Positions 1 to 8,969 of a stretch of 64,000 nucleotides of DNA are shown in pieces. A program made the translations under genes and the position numbers. Numbering within the stretch: position 1 is the first letter of the stretch; every line of letters begins with the position of its first letter. Source of the DNA: Chthoniobacter sp. (GTDB lineage Bacteria; Verrucomicrobiota; Verrucomicrobiia; Chthoniobacterales; Chthoniobacteraceae); NCBI GenBank assembly GCA_021414005.1, contig JAIOPH010000004.1, positions 186,001 to 250,000 on the forward strand, in the 5' to 3' direction. The notes under the pieces are model-generated. The model was not told the DNA's origin, ran no database searches, and was given only the letters and a program-made list of their open reading frames with translations.

Positions 1-3000
1 GCGGCCATTGGCGGAATCACGGTGAACAATGTGATGTCGGCCTCGAATGGCTCAACAGCCAGCAACTGGGCGCTGGCGACGAGCCCGGCCGCCGTGCAGG
101 CTCTGATTCCCGGCAGCGGCACGGATCTCTTCTTCGACAACCTCGGCTACGTGACTGGCTCCAACTCCATGACGCTCGGTGCGGATATGAGCATCAAGAG
201 CCTGACTATGGCGGGGGCCAATGAGACAGCGGTCATCAACGCCGATGGCTACAAGCTGACGATCGGCAGCGGCGGCATCACCTCGGGTCTCACGACCACC
301 GCCTTGAACGTGGGTATCAACATTTATGCCGACGTGACTTTGGGTGCGGCCCAGACGTGGACCGAGAACAGCACCAACGGCAACCACATTCAGATTTTCG
401 GGAACGTCAATACCGCCGGCAACACGCTGACCACCAATGCAGCGGGCCAGGCGCTCACTATCTTCGGCGCGATCAGCGGCGGCGGCGGGCTGACCAAGAC
501 CGGCGGCAGCAATGTCAACCTGTATGGCACCAACACCTACACCGGCGCGACCACGCTCAATCAATCCTACTACCAGCTTGCCGGGCAAAGCGGTGCGATC
601 ACGCAGTCCTCGGGCATCACGTTCAATCAGGGCCAGTTGCAGCTCACCAGCGGCAATGCCAATGAAAGCTTCGTGGACCGCCTCGGCGACAGCATCCCGC
701 TGACCAGCTACGGCGGTGTGCTCTACTTCAACAACAGCGCGAACAGCAACACCAACTATGCCGAAACCGTCGGCGCGGTGACCACGAACCTCGGCCAGTT
801 CGACGTGTATGAGCAGCAGAACTCCAACGGAGTGGCCAACAACAGCCAGGTGCTGACCCTCAGCGGGCTGACCCACAACGCAACTAGTGTTATCACCTTC
901 TCCGCCTCTACCACCCAGCCCAACACGACCACGAACGTGATCAAGGTCACCGGTGCCACGGCCACCCCTGCGGGCCAAATCATCGGCGGCTGGGCCACGA
1001 CGGGAACCGACAATGGCGGCCAGAGGGACTTCGCCGTGTATGACGCCTCGGGCCGGGTCCTCCCGGCCGGCATCGCCGGGTCGGTGGAAACCACCTGGAC
1101 GAATGCATCCAACGCCTACACCACTGGCACCGTCGAGTTTGGCGGCGGCAGCGGCAACGCCACCCTCACCGGCACCCGCACCATCGCGGGCCTGCGCGAC
1201 GTCGGCAGCAACGATACGCTGACGATGAACCAGTTCAACCTCGAGACCAACGCCCTGCTGGCCGACAGCAATGGCAACTGGAGCATCAACGCGACCTCGG
1301 GCGTTATCCGCCAGAACGGCACGGCGGCGGCTAATCTTTATGTGATGAACACCTTCGGCGGCATCATCTTCAACGTGCCGGTCCAGAACAACACCGGCGC
1401 ATTGACCCTCGTCAAGAGCGGCTCCCAGCCCCTCTATCTGCAAGGCACCGGTGCCAATACCTATAGCGGCGGACTGGTGCTCAACTCCGGCACGACGTAT
1501 TTCAACAGCGTGACTGCGGGGGGCTCCGGAACCATCAGCTTCAATGGCGGCTCTATTGACCAGAGCGTGCAGACCCAAATTCACAACATCAACAATAACG
1601 CGATCACGATCAATGCCGACTTCACCTATGGCGGCAGCCAGACCTTGCTCGATCTCGGCACCGGCGCGATCACCCTGGGCACCAACCCCGGCACCACCCG
1701 CACAATCTACGTCAACGGCAATATGCTGCAACTCGGCGGCGCGATTGCGAATGGCACGACGGCCAACTCGCTGACCAAGAGCAACGGTGGCACCCTGATC
1801 CTCAACGGCAGCAACACCTACACCGGTGCGACCGCTGTTAACCAGGGCACCCTGTGGCTGACTGGCTCCAACAGCTATGCGGGTGGCACGACAATTGGCA
1901 GTGCCGTCAACAACACCACCGGCACCCTCATTGCCCGCAATGCGGGCGCTCTCGGCAGCGGCAATGTGAGTGTGGCGACGAACTCGGCCCTGATCTATCA
2001 GGCCGGCGCAGACGCCCCGTTGTCCATCGGGGGCAACCTGACGGTCACCGGCGGCAGCAGCACGATCCTCGGCGGCTCGATCGGTGCGACGGCGACCAGT
2101 TCCCAAATCAACGTCACCGGTGCGGCCACCATCAGCAACGCCGCGCACACGGTGAACGTCTATGGCCTCAACAGCGTCACCCCGCTGGCCGGAACCAACA
2201 CCTACACCCTGATCCAGGGCGGCGGCGGTAGCTCGCTAAATCCGGCCACCGCGCCGACCCTCGGCACGGTCTTTAATAACACCAACTTCACCGTGGCGAA
2301 CCTCGCCCGGACGGCCGGCACCATTACCGTGGACGTGACCAAGCAGACCGGTCTCACCACGGCCTATTGGAAGGGTGGCCTGAGCAACTTCACCCAGGTC
2401 ATGGGTGCCTCCAATGGCAGCACCGCCAGCAACTGGGCGACGGCTTCCGGCGGCGCGGTGCAGGCGCTGATTCCCGGCTCCGGAACGGACGTCTTCTTCG
2501 ACGGCGTCAGCTACGCGGCCTCCGACAACAACATGACGATGGGGGCCGACATGACCGTCAAGAGCCTCACTGCGACGACGATCAACAACAACATGTCGAT
2601 CCTCAACACGGGTTACAAGCTGACCGTCGGCAGCGGCGGTCTGACCTTGGGAACTCCGGCGATCACGAATAATCTGGGAATGTTCATCTACCCCAGCATG
2701 GTTTTGAGTGCGCCACAGACTTGGACGAGCTACAACACCAACGGATCGGGCATTCAGATTTTCGGCGATGTGAATAACTCTGGCAATCTGCTCACGGTCA
2801 GCCCGGTCAACCAGCAAACCTATATCTATGGCGTCCTCAGCGGTGGCGGTGGACTGACCAAGACCGGTGGCAACCAGCTCAACATCGGCAGCGCCAGCAC
2901 CTACACCGGAGCGACGACGATCAATGCCGGCACCCTAGCTCTTGGCGGCGGCTATCAGGGCGCCAGCGGCTCGATCAGCCAGTCCTCATCGATCTCGATC

Positions 3001-6000
3001 AATGCCGGCAACCTTCAGTTGAACAACGGCACCCAGGACACAGGTGTGGATCGTTTGGGCAATGGCGCGCCGATCGCCGCCTACAACGGTGTGCTCTACT
3101 TCAACAACAGCGCCAGCAGCGGCGTGGTTTACGCCGAGACCATGGGTGCCGTGACGGCCAGTGGCGGACAATTCGACGTTTACCAGCAGCAGGACCAGAA
3201 TCAGGGTGCCGGCAACAAGCAGACCCTGACCCTGACCAGTCTGAGCCACCCCGGCACGGCGGCAGTCACGTTCTCGGCGACGACCACTCAGCCGAACACG
3301 ACAACCAACGTCATCAAAAACACCGCCTTTGGCAGCGCCACTCCTGCCGGCCAGATCATCGGCGCGTGGGCCACGACCGGCAACGACAACGGCTACCAGC
3401 GCGACTACGCGGTCTATGATGCCTCCGGCAACATCCTGCCGGCGAACATCGCCGGCTCGAACGAAACGACTTGGACGGACGCGACCAAGGCCTACACCAC
3501 GGGCACCGTTGAGTTTGGCGGCGGCAGCGGCACGCAGACCCTGACCGGCGACCGCACGATGGCCGCCCTGCGGGACAAGGGCAGCAATGACAACCTAAAC
3601 CTCGGTATCTACAATCTCCAGACCAACGGCCTGCTCAACAATGCCAACGGTACCTGGAACATCAATGGCTCGGGTGGTGTCCTCCGGCAGAACACCACCT
3701 CCGCAGCCAACCTTTACGTCACCAACAGCAATCAGGGTGAAATCTTCATCAACGTGCCGATTCAGGACAACGTGGGTGCCCTGACGCTGGTGAAGTCCGG
3801 CTATCAGAACCTAAGGCTGCGCGGCACGAACAGCTTCACGGGCGGCACGATCATCAATTCCGGGACGCTGTTCATCGACCGGGCGAGTTCGCTGGGCACC
3901 GGCCCGCTGAGCTTCAATGGCGGCTCGATCGATAGCGAAGCGTCCACGGTGACCACCACCAACAGTGGCGTAACGATCAACGCGGACTTCACCGCCATGG
4001 GCGGCACGAATAATACCCTGAATCTGGGCGCCGGCGCCGTGACCCTGGGCAGCTTCCCTGGCACCACTCGGACGGTTTACGTGAACAATAACGGCACGCT
4101 GATCCTCGGCGGGGCCATCGGCAACGGCACCACGGCCAACTCCCTAACCAAAGCGAACAGCGGCACGCTGATCCTCAACGGGGCCAACACCTACACCGGA
4201 ACGACGGCTGTAACCGGCGGCACCCTGATTGTCTCCAATGCCACCGGCCTGGGCGTGGGCGGCAACGTGACGGTGGCGGCTGGAACCTCGCTGAAATATG
4301 CGGCGGCGGCGGATGCGCAGCTCGCCATCGGCGGCACGCTGGCCATTACAGGCAACGCCACGATCGGCGCGGCGATTGGTGCCGGCCTCACGAGTGCGGC
4401 CATCAACGTGACTGGTGCGGCGTCCGCGACCGGTACCATTACGGTGAACCTCGCGAGCGTTCCGGGAACCACGCCTGGAGCTGGCACCTACACACTCATT
4501 CAGGGCGGCGGCGGCAGTTCGCTGAACGGCGCGACGTTCCAACTTGGGGCAAGTCCGCTGGTTTATAACGACACGAACTACTCGATCGGTGCGCTGACCA
4601 CCACGGCGACGAACGTCACCCTGGCTGTGAATGCGGTCGTACCCATCACCACCGCCTACTGGACGGGGGGCTTGAGCGGGGCACCCACGCAATGGGCGGT
4701 TTCCAATGGCACGTCGGCCAGTAACTGGGTCACGGCCGTGGGCGGCGGGGCGACGGTCGTGGTTCCCGGCCCCACGGCGGATGTGTTCATCGCCGCGACC
4801 ACAACCGCGAACAACCCGAACAACATGACTCTGGGTGCGAACATGTCGGTCCAGAGCCTGACTTTCACCAACGTGGGTTCGCCCAATGACGTGAACCTCA
4901 ACGCGGATGGTTACTCGCTGACCATCGGCACGGGAGGCATCACCATGAACGCGAGTTCTCCGAGTGGCGGCAACGCCAACATCTACGCCAACCTGATTAT
5001 GGGTTCGGCGCAGGCTTGGACCCAAAATAACGGGGGCCGGACGCTCGTCATTGCCGGAAGCGTGGCCAACGGGGGCAACCTCCTGACCATCGCCGGCAGC
5101 GGTCCGGTCAACATTGACGGCAGCGTCAGCGGCGGCGGTGGCATCACCAAGTCCGGCAGCGGCACCCTGAACCTCGGCGGGGCCAACAGCTTCGGTGGGG
5201 CGCTCACCTTCTCCTCCGGGACGGTGAATATTTACAACAACGGCACCCTCGGGCTGGGCAGCTATGCGCAGAACATCGCCATGGGCAGCGGCACGCTGGG
5301 CTACTCCAGCTCGGCCACCCAGACCCTCAGTGGCATCCTCAGTGGAGGCGGCGGGCAGGTGAACAAGAGCGGCAACGGCACGCTGACCCTGAGCAACAGC
5401 AACACTTACACCGGCCTCACGACCGTCTCTGGCGGCAGACTGGTGCTGTCGGGTGCGGATAATTCGCTGGCCACCGGCGGGATGACGCTCAATGGCGGCC
5501 TCACGGAATTTGCCACGGCGGCGGCCATCAACGGCACGACCCGCAATGTTACCGTCACCTCACCGGGTATCGTGCTGTTCGATTCGGGCGCGATCCAAAC
5601 CATCCTGAACACCCGCATCGTCGCCTCCTCGTCGGGCGTGATCGCGGCGGATAACTTCGGTGCCACAAGCATCGACTTCAGCGCGACGGGCGCGGGCTTC
5701 AGCAGCACGCCGTCCCTCGGCGCGGTCGGCAATGTGACTTACACCGGCACCTTCACGCCGAATGGCGCGCCCGGTTCCCTGACCTATCGCCTAGGCGGCG
5801 GCGGCGGCACGCTCACCATGAGCAACGTCAACGCCATCACCGGCGCAGGCAACGCCCTGACCGCCGTTGGTTCCGGCACCGTGGTCCTCGGTGCGGCGAA
5901 TAACTTCACCGGGCTGACCACCATCGACAGCGGCGCCACGCTGCAGCTCGGCACCGGAGTCACCGGCCAGAACGGTTCGGTCGGCAGCGCGAGTATCGTG

Positions 6001-8787
6001 AACAACGGCACGCTGACCTTCAATAACTTCGATAATCAGGTGCTCGCAATCCCGGTGAGCGGCGGCGGCAGTCTGATCAAGAACGGTGCCGGCCAGACCA
6101 CCCTCTCCGTGCAGGAGACTTACAGCGGCCAGACCACGGTGAACGCCGGCACGTTGGTGCTCGCGGGCGGCAACCACACATTGAATGTGAACCGCGCCTT
6201 GGTGGTAAATGGCGGCACACTCGATCTCGGCGGCAACCGGCAGTATGCCGGAGCCTTCAGTGGCAATGGCGGCACCGTCACGGGCAGCAGCACCTTTACG
6301 ACCAATGGAGCGTCCGGCACCTACGCAGGTGGACTTGGTGGCGCACTCAGTTTTGTCAAGGCGGGCGGCAGCACGCTGACCATGACCGGGGGTAACGCGA
6401 ACACCGGCACGTTCAGCGTCATCGGTGGTGCGGTGACGCTCGCGGGGAGTGGCGCACTTTCCTCCGCGACCGGCGCGGTCAGTGTGAATTACGCTACTTT
6501 GCAGCTCGACAACACGGTGACCACCGAGTCGTCGGATCGCGTGAATGACAGCAAGGCCATCACTTTGGCCACCGGCACCATTAACTACGTGACCAAGTTG
6601 GGCAGCGCCTCGACCGAGACGCTCGGGGCAGTGGATCTGACGGCGAACTCCGGCATCTCGACCATCCAGTTGAACCGGCAGAACGCCGGAGGAACCAGCG
6701 CCGTGCTGACCTTGGCCAGCCTGACACGCAATACCGGCTCGATGCTTTACATCAACACGCCGAATAACGGCGACGTAGGCAATCTCATCAATGGTGAACG
6801 CGTGATGCTGGCCGATAACGGTGCGAGTCTCGGTGTGGCCAATGGGACGATCATCCCTGGCGTGCTGGTTTACTCCAACGACAACCTGCTGCGTCCGGTT
6901 GTTTACAGCACAACCAATGGCTTCCTCCCGCTCGGCTACGCGGGCGCTCCCGCCACGGTGGAAAACATTGCTGGAGCCGCCCCGACAGCCAACGTGTTTA
7001 ACACCAACCAGACGGCTCAGTCGGTCGGGTCAGGCGGGCAAACCATCAACTCCCTGGAACTCTTCCAGGGCGCAAACAGCGTGAGCTTTGCCAACGCGAC
7101 GGATACCCTAACCGTGACCAGCGGCAACGTTTTCATGGGAATCAACGGCGGCCAAAACTTCGGCACCACGGCCATCCGCGGTGAGCTGACCTCCGGTCAG
7201 AGCGAGTTGTTCCTGTATGCTGGCAACACCAGCAACGCCATCAACTCGGTCATCAAGGACAACGGTGGCCCGGTGAAGCTCGTCTATGGCAGCAACAACG
7301 GGAGTAACGTCACGCTGACGGCGGCCAACACTTACACGGGTGGCACGGTAGTCAGTAACTCGACCCTGCAACTCACCGCCACCGCGGGCGCTGGCACCGT
7401 GGTCATCCCGAACGCCGTCGTGCCCGCCAACGGCCTGATCATTAATAACGCCACTGTGTCGAGCAACCTGGCGGGCATGATCGGTTCGAGTAACATCGTG
7501 ACCCTCAATGGCAACGGCACGTTGAACCTGACTGGTTCCAACACCCTGGCCGGTCTTGCTTTCAACAGCAGCGGCGGCACCGGCAACCCGACGGTCAATA
7601 CCGGCGGCGTGTTGACCATTACTGGCGCGATTACTTCCACGCCGGGCAATGTGGCGGTGGTCCCGCAACTCAGCGGCACCCTGAACCTCAACGGCCAGCC
7701 GGCCGCGAGCATCAGCGTGTCCGCGCACGCGGACGGCAACTACGTGAACAACGCCACCCCATTAAACGGCCTGACGATCAGTGCAGTAATTCAAAATGGT
7801 GGCCTTACCAAGACCGGCACGGGCGTGTTGAATGTGACGAACAACAACACCTTTACCGGCCAACTCACGGTCGCGCAGGGTGTTCTCAACGTGGACAGCA
7901 TCAATAACGTCAGCACGAACGGACGACTGGGTAACAACGCCAGTTCCGTGATCCTCGGCGGCAGCGGGACGACCGGCACGCTCGAATACACCGGCGGGAA
8001 TCTGAGCAGCAACAAACCGCTCACCATGGCCACCGGCGGGACGGGCGAGGTGCAGGTGGATACCACCGCGACCACGCTGACCCTCAGCGGCTTGATCGAT
8101 GGCAGCGGTGGGCTCACGAAGTCCGGCACCGGTACACTGGCGCTGACCAACGCCAACACCCTCTCCGGTACCACGCTGATGAACACGGGCACCCTTGCTC
8201 TAGGCAATCTCAACGCCCTGCAAAACAGCACGCTCAACACCGGCACCGCCGGGGCGCAGACCGTGACCTTTACGGTCGCGGGAACCTACAACCTCGGTGG
8301 CCTGAGTGGCGCGGATGACCTGACCGCGACAGGTAAGTCCCTGAGCGTGGGTTCCAACGGCGAAACCACAATCTTCACCGGCAACGGTGTCGCCACGGCC
8401 TTTACCAAAGTGGGCTCCGGTACGTTGAGCCTGAACGGTGCGAGCCAGAACTACGGCACCCTCACCACCACCCTCGGCTCGACGAACGTGAACGGCGTCC
8501 TCGGCACGGGCACGACGAATGTGGTGGCGAACGCCGATCTGAAGTTCGGCAGCGTGAGCCAGACGCTCGGCTCGCTGACGATCGGTGCCGGTGCCACGGT
8601 AACATTCACCAGCGGCCTGGCCTCCTTTGGCGGCGACAAACTGCCCGGCATCAGCGGTGTAGCCCCGAGCTTCGGTGGCAGTGGAATCGGCGGCTCCGCC
8701 GTGGTGCCTGAGCCGGGAGTGCTTGGGCTTCTGCTTGTCGGCGCGCTTGGCGTGCTGAACCGCCGCCGCCGGTGCTCGGAGAAATGA
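1..8787 (+). CDS. Giant autotransporter-type beta-strand repeat protein with PEP-CTERM anchor (5' truncated)
   Basis: The frame is open to base 1 and the first internal repeat is already under way there, so the true start lies upstream; the GTG at 22 is only the first start-like codon. At least 2900 residues are visible. They are almost entirely short Gly/Asn/Thr/Ser-rich units of the type GGGLTKTG...TYTGATT, the signature of autotransporter-associated beta-strand repeats, which fold as a long beta-solenoid. A larger unit of about 765-790 residues is repeated: the block ending in ASNGSTASNW recurs near 69, 2436 and 4728. The C-terminus (8701-8784) has the PEP-CTERM plan: VPEPG, a hydrophobic segment (LGLLLVGALGVL), then RRRR. 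This family is exported, and the tail is thought to be processed by an exosortase; none is seen here. The role is probably surface adhesion or matrix (inference). The tail closely resembles the protein at 12713-14845. Confidence 0.85.
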   Translation, partial: AAIGGITVNNVMSASNGSTASNWALATSPAAVQALIPGSGTDLFFDNLGYVTGSNSMTLGADMSIKSLTMAGANETAVINADGYKLTIGSGGITSGLTTTALNVGINIYADVTLGAAQTWTENSTNGNHIQIFGNVNTAGNTLTTNAAGQALTIFGAISGGGGLTKTGGSNVNLYGTNTYTGATTLNQSYYQLAGQSGAITQSSGITFNQGQLQLTSGNANESFVDRLGDSIPLTSYGGVLYFNNSANSNTNYAETVGAVTTNLGQFDVYEQQNSNGVANNSQVLTLSGLTHNATSVITFSASTTQPNTTTNVIKVTGATATPAGQIIGGWATTGTDNGGQRDFAVYDASGRVLPAGIAGSVETTWTNASNAYTTGTVEFGGGSGNATLTGTRTIAGLRDVGSNDTLTMNQFNLETNALLADSNGNWSINATSGVIRQNGTAAANLYVMNTFGGIIFNVPVQNNTGALTLVKSGSQPLYLQGTGANTYSGGLVLNSGTTYFNSVTAGGSGTISFNGGSIDQSVQTQIHNINNNAITINADFTYGGSQTLLDLGTGAITLGTNPGTTRTIYVNGNMLQLGGAIANGTTANSLTKSNGGTLILNGSNTYTGATAVNQGTLWLTGSNSYAGGTTIGSAVNNTTGTLIARNAGALGSGNVSVATNSALIYQAGADAPLSIGGNLTVTGGSSTILGGSIGATATSSQINVTGAATISNAAHTVNVYGLNSVTPLAGTNTYTLIQGGGGSSLNPATAPTLGTVFNNTNFTVANLARTAGTITVDVTKQTGLTTAYWKGGLSNFTQVMGASNGSTASNWATASGGAVQALIPGSGTDVFFDGVSYAASDNNMTMGADMTVKSLTATTINNNMSILNTGYKLTVGSGGLTLGTPAITNNLGMFIYPSMVLSAPQTWTSYNTNGSGIQIFGDVNNSGNLLTVSPVNQQTYIYGVLSGGGGLTKTGGNQLNIGSASTYTGATTINAGTLALGGGYQGASGSISQSSSISINAGNLQLNNGTQDTGVDRLGNGAPIAAYNGVLYFNNSASSGVVYAETMGAVTASGGQFDVYQQQDQNQGAGNKQTLTLTSLSHPGTAAVTFSATTTQPNTTTNVIKNTAFGSATPAGQIIGAWATTGNDNGYQRDYAVYDASGNILPANIAGSNETTWTDATKAYTTGTVEFGGGSGTQTLTGDRTMAALRDKGSNDNLNLGIYNLQTNGLLNNANGTWNINGSGGVLRQNTTSAANLYVTNSNQGEIFINVPIQDNVGALTLVKSGYQNLRLRGTNSFTGGTIINSGTLFIDRASSLGTGPLSFNGGSIDSEASTVTTTNSGVTINADFTAMGGTNNTLNLGAGAVTLGSFPGTTRTVYVNNNGTLILGGAIGNGTTANSLTKANSGTLILNGANTYTGTTAVTGGTLIVSNATGLGVGGNVTVAAGTSLKYAAAADAQLAIGGTLAITGNATIGAAIGAGLTSAAINVTGAASATGTITVNLASVPGTTPGAGTYTLIQGGGGSSLNGATFQLGASPLVYNDTNYSIGALTTTATNVTLAVNAVVPITTAYWTGGLSGAPTQWAVSNGTSASNWVTAVGGGATVVVPGPTADVFIAATTTANNPNNMTLGANMSVQSLTFTNVGSPNDVNLNADGYSLTIGTGGITMNASSPSGGNANIYANLIMGSAQAWTQNNGGRTLVIAGSVANGGNLLTIAGSGPVNIDGSVSGGGGITKSGSGTLNLGGANSFGGALTFSSGTVNIYNNGTLGLGSYAQNIAMGSGTLGYSSSATQTLSGILSGGGGQVNKSGNGTLTLSNSNTYTGLTTVSGGRLVLSGADNSLATGGMTLNGGLTEFATAAAINGTTRNVTVTSPGIVLFDSGAIQTILNTRIVASSSGVIAADNFGATSIDFSATGAGFSSTPSLGAVGNVTYTGTFTPNGAPGSLTYRLGGGGGTLTMSNVNAITGAGNALTAVGSGTVVLGAANNFTGLTTIDSGATLQLGTGVTGQNGSVGSASIVNNGTLTFNNFDNQVLAIPVSGGGSLIKNGAGQTTLSVQETYSGQTTVNAGTLVLAGGNHTLNVNRALVVNGGTLDLGGNRQYAGAFSGNGGTVTGSSTFTTNGASGTYAGGLGGALSFVKAGGSTLTMTGGNANTGTFSVIGGAVTLAGSGALSSATGAVSVNYATLQLDNTVTTESSDRVNDSKAITLATGTINYVTKLGSASTETLGAVDLTANSGISTIQLNRQNAGGTSAVLTLASLTRNTGSMLYINTPNNGDVGNLINGERVMLADNGASLGVANGTIIPGVLVYSNDNLLRPVVYSTTNGFLPLGYAGAPATVENIAGAAPTANVFNTNQTAQSVGSGGQTINSLELFQGANSVSFANATDTLTVTSGNVFMGINGGQNFGTTAIRGELTSGQSELFLYAGNTSNAINSVIKDNGGPVKLVYGSNNGSNVTLTAANTYTGGTVVSNSTLQLTATAGAGTVVIPNAVVPANGLIINNATVSSNLAGMIGSSNIVTLNGNGTLNLTGSNTLAGLAFNSSGGTGNPTVNTGGVLTITGAITSTPGNVAVVPQLSGTLNLNGQPAASISVSAHADGNYVNNATPLNGLTISAVIQNGGLTKTGTGVLNVTNNNTFTGQLTVAQGVLNVDSINNVSTNGRLGNNASSVILGGSGTTGTLEYTGGNLSSNKPLTMATGGTGEVQVDTTATTLTLSGLIDGSGGLTKSGTGTLALTNANTLSGTTLMNTGTLALGNLNALQNSTLNTGTAGAQTVTFTVAGTYNLGGLSGADDLTATGKSLSVGSNGETTIFTGNGVATAFTKVGSGTLSLNGASQNYGTLTTTLGSTNVNGVLGTGTTNVVANADLKFGSVSQTLGSLTIGAGATVTFTSGLASFGGDKLPGISGVAPSFGGSGIGGSAVVPEPGVLGLLLVGALGVLNRRRRCSEK
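22..4730 (+). repeat. Long internal repeats (about 2.3 kb) within the giant beta-strand protein
   Basis: Two long coding repeats and the start of a third are visible. The Trp codon of the (A)SNGSTASNW-like block is at 67-69, 2434-2436 and 4726-4728, giving periods of 2367 and 2292 bases. Shared landmarks include TTAYW at the start of units 2 and 3, VQALIPGSGTD, YKLT(I/V)GSGG, TTQPNTTTNVIK and TLIQGGGGSSLN. Unit 3 diverges after about 300 residues into generic short repeats. Confidence 0.75.
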
Positions 8788-8837
8788 CGCTGACGGTAAG
8801 CTGCGGGCGTGCTGGTGGTTGGAATCGCCGGCGCCGC

Positions 8838-8855
8838 ACGGCTCATCCGAGCCGT
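8838..8855. terminator. Possible weak hairpin after the giant repeat gene
   Basis: ACGGCTC (8838-8844) pairs perfectly with GAGCCGT (8849-8855) over a 4-base loop, about 50 bases after the stop codon at 8787. No T-run follows, so a terminator role is tentative. The rest of the 182-base gap before 8970 shows nothing clear. Confidence 0.25.
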
Positions 8856-8969
8856 TCCGTGATCCGCTGAGATCGGAGATTTCCTCGTCAGAGGCATCTA
8901 CAAGCGACGGGAACTCCCGTTGCCCTGATTCGCTTGCCTTGGTCGCTGTGCTGGCGCAGTGGTGGCGCA

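Noticed and set aside
52..2148. Long open frame on the minus strand opposite the giant repeat gene (698 codons)
   Set aside because: It lies wholly inside a repeat-coding gene of GC-rich composition. Its product is Arg/Gly/Ala-rich with no domain, the usual shadow of such genes.
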